Below, piece after piece: positions 60,984 to 64,000 of a DNA stretch of 64,000 bases; the first letter of the stretch is position 1; each line of letters starts with the position of its first letter. Where the stretch lies: the NCBI RefSeq assembly GCF_000400505.1, contig NZ_CM001857.1, positions 1,166,532 through 1,230,531 on the forward strand, written 5' to 3'. The stretch is from Musicola paradisiaca NCPPB 2511. Lineage in GTDB: Bacteria > Pseudomonadota > Gammaproteobacteria > Enterobacterales > Enterobacteriaceae. The notes under the pieces were generated by a model, which did not search any database, was not told where the DNA came from, and saw only the letters and a program-made list of their open reading frames with translations. The position numbers were made by a program, and so were the translations under genes.

Positions 60984-61949
60984 TTATTTTACTTCGACGC
61001 CTTTTGCCTGCAGATCGGCATGGTAAGACGAACGAACAAACGGACCGCATGCCGCATGTGTAAAGCCCATCGCCAATGCTTCGGTTTTCATTGAATCGAA
61101 TTCCTCCGGGCTAACGTAGCGTTTAACCGGTAGATGATGGCGGCTTGGCTGTAGGTATTGGCCCAGTGTCAACATCGTGACGCCATGACGGCGTAGATCG
61201 CGCATGACGTCCAGAATTTCATCATTGGTTTCCCCCAACCCGACCATCAAGCCTGACTTGGTAGGAATGTCCGGATGTACTTCCTTGAATTTCTCCAACA
61301 GCTTGAGCGACCATGCATAATCGGCACCTGGGCGCACTTGCCGGTAGAGACGGGGAACATTTTCCAGATTGTGGTTGAAAACATCAGGTGGCGTTGCCGT
61401 GAGAATATCCAGTGCGCGATCCATCCGGCCGCGGAAGTCCGGTACCAGCGTTTCTATCTTGATGACGGGATTTTTACGACGGATAGCGCTAATGCAGTCG
61501 GCAAAATGCTGCGCGCCGCCATCGCGTAGGTCATCGCGATCGACCGAGGTGACGACAACATAGCGCAGCCCCATGTCGTGAATGGTTTGCGCCAGTTTTT
61601 CCGGTTCATTAGCATCTGGCGTGATTGGGCGTCCATGGGCAACGTCGCAGAAAGGGCAACGACGGGTACAGATGGCGCCAAGGATCATAAAGGTCGCCGT
61701 TCCATGGTTAAAACATTCGGCCAGATTGGGGCAGGACGCTTCTTCGCAAACAGAGTGAAGGCCATTGCGACGCATTGCGTCCTTTATGCCTTTGATTCGG
61801 CTGGAATCGGCCGGGAGTTTGATTTTCATCCATTCCGGTTTACGCAGCAGTTCCTGACGCTCGGTGGCAACGGTACGTACCGGGATCAATGCCATTTTAT
61901 CGGCGTCGCGGTACTTAACGCCACGTTCGATCTGAATCGGTTTACTCAT
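60984..61949 (-). CDS. lipA: Lipoyl synthase
   Basis: 321 residues, the E. coli length. The auxiliary cluster cysteines are in [12 protein letters not shown] and the radical-SAM CxxxCxxC in CTRRCPFC. It inserts two sulfurs into octanoyl-lipoyl domains. It lies 181 bases downstream of lipB on the same strand; the lysR-type ybeF between them in E. coli is missing here. Confidence 0.98.
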   Translation of the reverse strand: MSKPIQIERGVKYRDADKMALIPVRTVATERQELLRKPEWMKIKLPADSSRIKGIKDAMRRNGLHSVCEEASCPNLAECFNHGTATFMILGAICTRRCPFCDVAHGRPITPDANEPEKLAQTIHDMGLRYVVVTSVDRDDLRDGGAQHFADCISAIRRKNPVIKIETLVPDFRGRMDRALDILTATPPDVFNHNLENVPRLYRQVRPGADYAWSLKLLEKFKEVHPDIPTKSGLMVGLGETNDEILDVMRDLRRHGVTMLTLGQYLQPSRHHLPVKRYVSPEEFDSMKTEALAMGFTHAACGPFVRSSYHADLQAKGVEVK

Positions 61950-62130
61950 GTTTGCGTCGTTCCAGGTTTAATTCGCACTCATAAATCTATTTTAAAATCA
62001 TGAGATTGCGGGATTGATTAAACTTTTTTTTAAAAACTCACCAAATTATATCATCTTTGCTCGCACCGAGCAGCTTGATAGCGGTGAAATGCGGTGAAAA
62101 TGTAAATAAAATGTAATTTATAGATCTATC

Positions 62131-62820
62131 TCACTGGGAACGCGGCAAGGGTTCGCCTTGTTGTTCCCACTTCCAGTCAAGCCATTCACTGTGACGATAA
62201 CCCAGCATTTGCATAAATGCCCGAACCATGACTGGCGCGATGTCCTCCGGGCGGGCTCCCGGTACCAGCGTGCTGAGTTGGGTCATTGCCATACCGGCGT
62301 AACCACAAGGATTGATGCGCAGGAATGGGGACAGATCCATATCGATGTTCAATGCAAGGCCATGAAATGAGCAACCATGACGAATGCGTAGCCCCAGCGA
62401 GCAGATCTTGCTCTCGTTTACATAAACGCCGGGGGCATCGGGCCGGGCATAAGCATCGACACCAACGTGTGCGAGCGTATTGATGACGGTGTTCTCAATA
62501 GCCGTTACCAATGAACGAGCGCCGGTTTTACGGCGTTTAATGTCGACGAGTACGTACATAACCTGCTGCCCCGGGCCATGGTAAGTAACCTGCCCGCCGC
62601 GATCGCTCTGGATTACCGGAATATCGCCGGGCATCAGGACATGTTCGGCTTTCCCGGCCTGGCCTTGCGTGAAGACGGGATGATGCTGCACCAGCCAGAT
62701 TTCATCCTGGCTGCTGTCGTTACGTAATTCGGTGAAATGATGCATTGCCAGAGAGACCGGCTCGTAAGGCTGTACGCCGAGCTGACGTACAATGATCGTG
62801 TCCTGTTGCAAGAGTGTCAT
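62131..62820 (-). CDS. lipB: Octanoyl-[ACP]:protein octanoyltransferase
   Basis: 229 residues. [13 protein letters not shown], the catalytic Lys in [10 protein letters not shown] and catalytic Cys in INPCGYAGM are intact. It moves octanoate from ACP to lipoyl domains, for LipA. It is longer than E. coli LipB by about 16 residues at the C-terminus ([17 protein letters not shown]). ybeD lies upstream. Confidence 0.97.
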   Translation of the reverse strand: MTLLQQDTIIVRQLGVQPYEPVSLAMHHFTELRNDSSQDEIWLVQHHPVFTQGQAGKAEHVLMPGDIPVIQSDRGGQVTYHGPGQQVMYVLVDIKRRKTGARSLVTAIENTVINTLAHVGVDAYARPDAPGVYVNESKICSLGLRIRHGCSFHGLALNIDMDLSPFLRINPCGYAGMAMTQLSTLVPGARPEDIAPVMVRAFMQMLGYRHSEWLDWKWEQQGEPLPRSQ

Positions 62821-62912
62821 CTTCAGGTTAAGGAAGAATGGGCGCCATTATAACGGTGCGACAGGGGAGCGGGTAGCGTTTTCCCCTGTCGTCCAGGTCT
62901 GGCAACGGGGCA

Positions 62913-63176
62913 TTACAGCACGACGCGGACAATCTCAATTTTTCCCAACTCTTCGTACAGCGTCTCGACTTGCTCGATATGCGTTGCGGTAATGGTAATG
63001 GAAACGGAGTGGTAGTTACCCTTAGAGCTGGGTTTCACCTGCGGCGTGTAATCGCCTGGCGCATGACGCTGTACGACTTCCACCACCAGATCAACCAGTT
63101 CCGGTTTTGCCAGCCCCATCACTTTGTAGGTAAACGAGCATGGGAATTCGAGCAATTCGTTGAGTTTGGTTTTCAT
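62913..63176 (-). CDS. ybeD: DUF493 protein YbeD
   Basis: 87 residues from ATG 63176 ([20 protein letters not shown]); seven in-frame codons upstream are not conserved. It resembles the regulatory ACT-like fold. Nearly identical to E. coli YbeD, including [11 protein letters not shown] and [12 protein letters not shown]. Function is unknown; its conserved position between dacA and lipB suggests a lipoate or envelope link. Confidence 0.95.
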   Translation of the reverse strand: MKTKLNELLEFPCSFTYKVMGLAKPELVDLVVEVVQRHAPGDYTPQVKPSSKGNYHSVSITITATHIEQVETLYEELGKIEIVRVVL

Positions 63177-63221
63177 GGTGGCTCCAGAGTCATTCATTAA
63201 TACGGAAATGCAAAAATTATT

Positions 63222-63241
63222 ACTCCCGCCGTAGCGGGAGT
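63222..63241 (-). terminator. dacA terminator
   Basis: actcccgc (63222-63229) and gcgggagt (63234-63241) form an 8-bp stem; on the reverse strand AATAATTTTT follows. It lies 74 bases beyond the dacA stop. Confidence 0.8.
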
Positions 63242-63314
63242 ATCAAGTATGGCTGAAATCAGCACGATCCTGAAATGAGCAACATTGGGGTGGTTGCCCT
63301 GAATTCAATAAGAA

Positions 63315-64000
63315 TCAACTGAACCAACGGTGGAACATCAGCTTGATATAGTCAAACAGGCGACCAAAGATCCCGCCTTCTTTGACATCGTTCATCACGA
63401 CCAGCGGTCGTTGTTCGATAACTTTGCCATCCAGTTGGAAATTGATCGTGCCCACTACCTGATTCTTGGCCAGCGGAGCATGCAGCTCGGTATTGTTGAG
63501 TACATAACTGGCTTTCAGGTCTTTCATGCGTCCGCGAGGAATAGTGATGTAAGCATCTTTTTCCACTCCCAGCGAGACCCTGTCGGCATTCCCGAACCAG
63601 ACGGGTTCAGACGCGAATTCTTTGTCTGCTTTCAACGGTGCTACCGTTTCGAAGAAACGGAAACCCCATGTCAGCAGTTTTTTGCTTTCCGACTCACGCC
63701 CCTTGAAAGTACGGCCGCCCAACACTGCGGAAATCAGGCGCATCTGGCCTTCGGTTGCTGAAGCCACCAGGTTATAACCGGCGGAAGCGGTGTGACCGGT
63801 TTTGATGCCATCCACGCTCAGGCTGGAATCCCACAGCAAACCATTACGGTTCATCTGACGGATATTATTGAAAGTGAACTCTTTTTCTTTATAAGTGGCA
63901 TATTCGTTCGGTACATCGCGAATCAATGCCTGGCCGATCAGCGCCATGTCGCGCGCCGAGCTATATTGGCCTTCCGCATCAAGACCGTGCACGGTCTTGA
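63315..64000 (-). CDS. dacA: D-Ala-D-Ala carboxypeptidase PBP5, C-terminal part
   Basis: The 3' part (about 228 codons) of dacA; the gene enters the window at 64000, so the SxxK and SxN motifs are outside. The third penicillin-binding motif KTGH is visible ([13 protein letters not shown]). The beta-rich second domain follows, ending in the C-terminal amphipathic membrane anchor ([14 protein letters not shown]). It trims the terminal D-Ala of murein pentapeptides. Order dacA-ybeD-lipB-lipA matches E. coli. Confidence 0.97.
   Translation of the reverse strand, partial: KTVHGLDAEGQYSSARDMALIGQALIRDVPNEYATYKEKEFTFNNIRQMNRNGLLWDSSLSVDGIKTGHTASAGYNLVASATEGQMRLISAVLGGRTFKGRESESKKLLTWGFRFFETVAPLKADKEFASEPVWFGNADRVSLGVEKDAYITIPRGRMKDLKASYVLNNTELHAPLAKNQVVGTINFQLDGKVIEQRPLVVMNDVKEGGIFGRLFDYIKLMFHRWFS
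63979..64000. repeat. Perfect 22-bp palindrome inside dacA
   Basis: The last 22 bases of the window, tcaagaccgtg followed by cacggtcttga, are exactly self-complementary with no loop. They encode part of KTVHGLD in dacA. Codon choice makes the symmetry; a function is unknown. Confidence 0.6.

Overview
The window reads as chromosomal backbone of a plant-associated enterobacterium of the Pectobacteriaceae, most like Dickeya. This rests on very close protein similarity to Escherichia coli across almost every gene, on enterobacterial gene order, and on short intergenic repeats I associate with Pectobacterium/Dickeya. The genus is an inference from memory, not a search. I see no rRNA, tRNA, CRISPR array, insertion sequence or prophage. 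About 56 protein genes are supported.

Layout. 1-1068: nfeD-like gene (partial) and qmcA. 1225-5132: yfaE, nrdB and nrdA (class Ia ribonucleotide reductase), with a DnaA box and paired NrdR boxes upstream. 5614-9199: ubiG and gyrA, divergent. 9317-15578: the Rcs phosphorelay (rcsC facing rcsB and rcsD), followed by a candidate MicF sRNA at 15868-15938 and about 700 bases without a convincing gene. 16665-23819: the complete menFDHBCE menaquinone cluster. 24167-26259: yfaZ and a CinA-like gene. 26323-31774: cnoX, ybbO, tesA, ybbA, ybbP. 31901-35162: a Fur-box-preceded pair made of a siderophore-type binding protein and a TonB-dependent receptor, the most accessory-looking part. 35566-40587: mglC, mglA, mglB, galS, with clear CRP and Gal operators. 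40928-45845: purN-purM, upp-uraA, hda. 45873-58304: yfgD, bepA, bcp, gcvR, dapA-bamC, purC, yeaL-like, tmcA, ypfH, ypfN, an M15 peptidase, dapE, yffB and the 19-codon ypfM. 58613-64000: an Asp/Glu racemase, cspE, crcB with a fluoride riboswitch, tatE, lipA, lipB, ybeD and the 3' part of dacA.

How the parts relate. Most genes are housekeeping: dNTP supply (nrdAB-yfaE), supercoiling (gyrA), envelope stress and outer-membrane quality control (rcs, bepA, bamC), isoprenoid quinones (ubiG, men), purine/pyrimidine supply (purMN, purC, upp, uraA), lysine/diaminopimelate (dapA, dapE), lipoate (lipAB) and peptidoglycan (dacA). Hda, which inactivates DnaA, lies in the same window as the DnaA-box-bearing nrdA promoter.

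The notable points are mostly regulatory or structural: a fluoride riboswitch whose terminator captures the 3' part of the aptamer, a micF-like gene without the ompC neighbour, a CRP site at exactly -41.5 of the mgl promoter, a likely CUG start for hda, dispersed and inverted repeats, and a 25-kb block lying inside what is one ybb cluster in E. coli. I did not find a convincing wholly new multi-gene system. The receptor/binding-protein pair without a permease is the nearest candidate.
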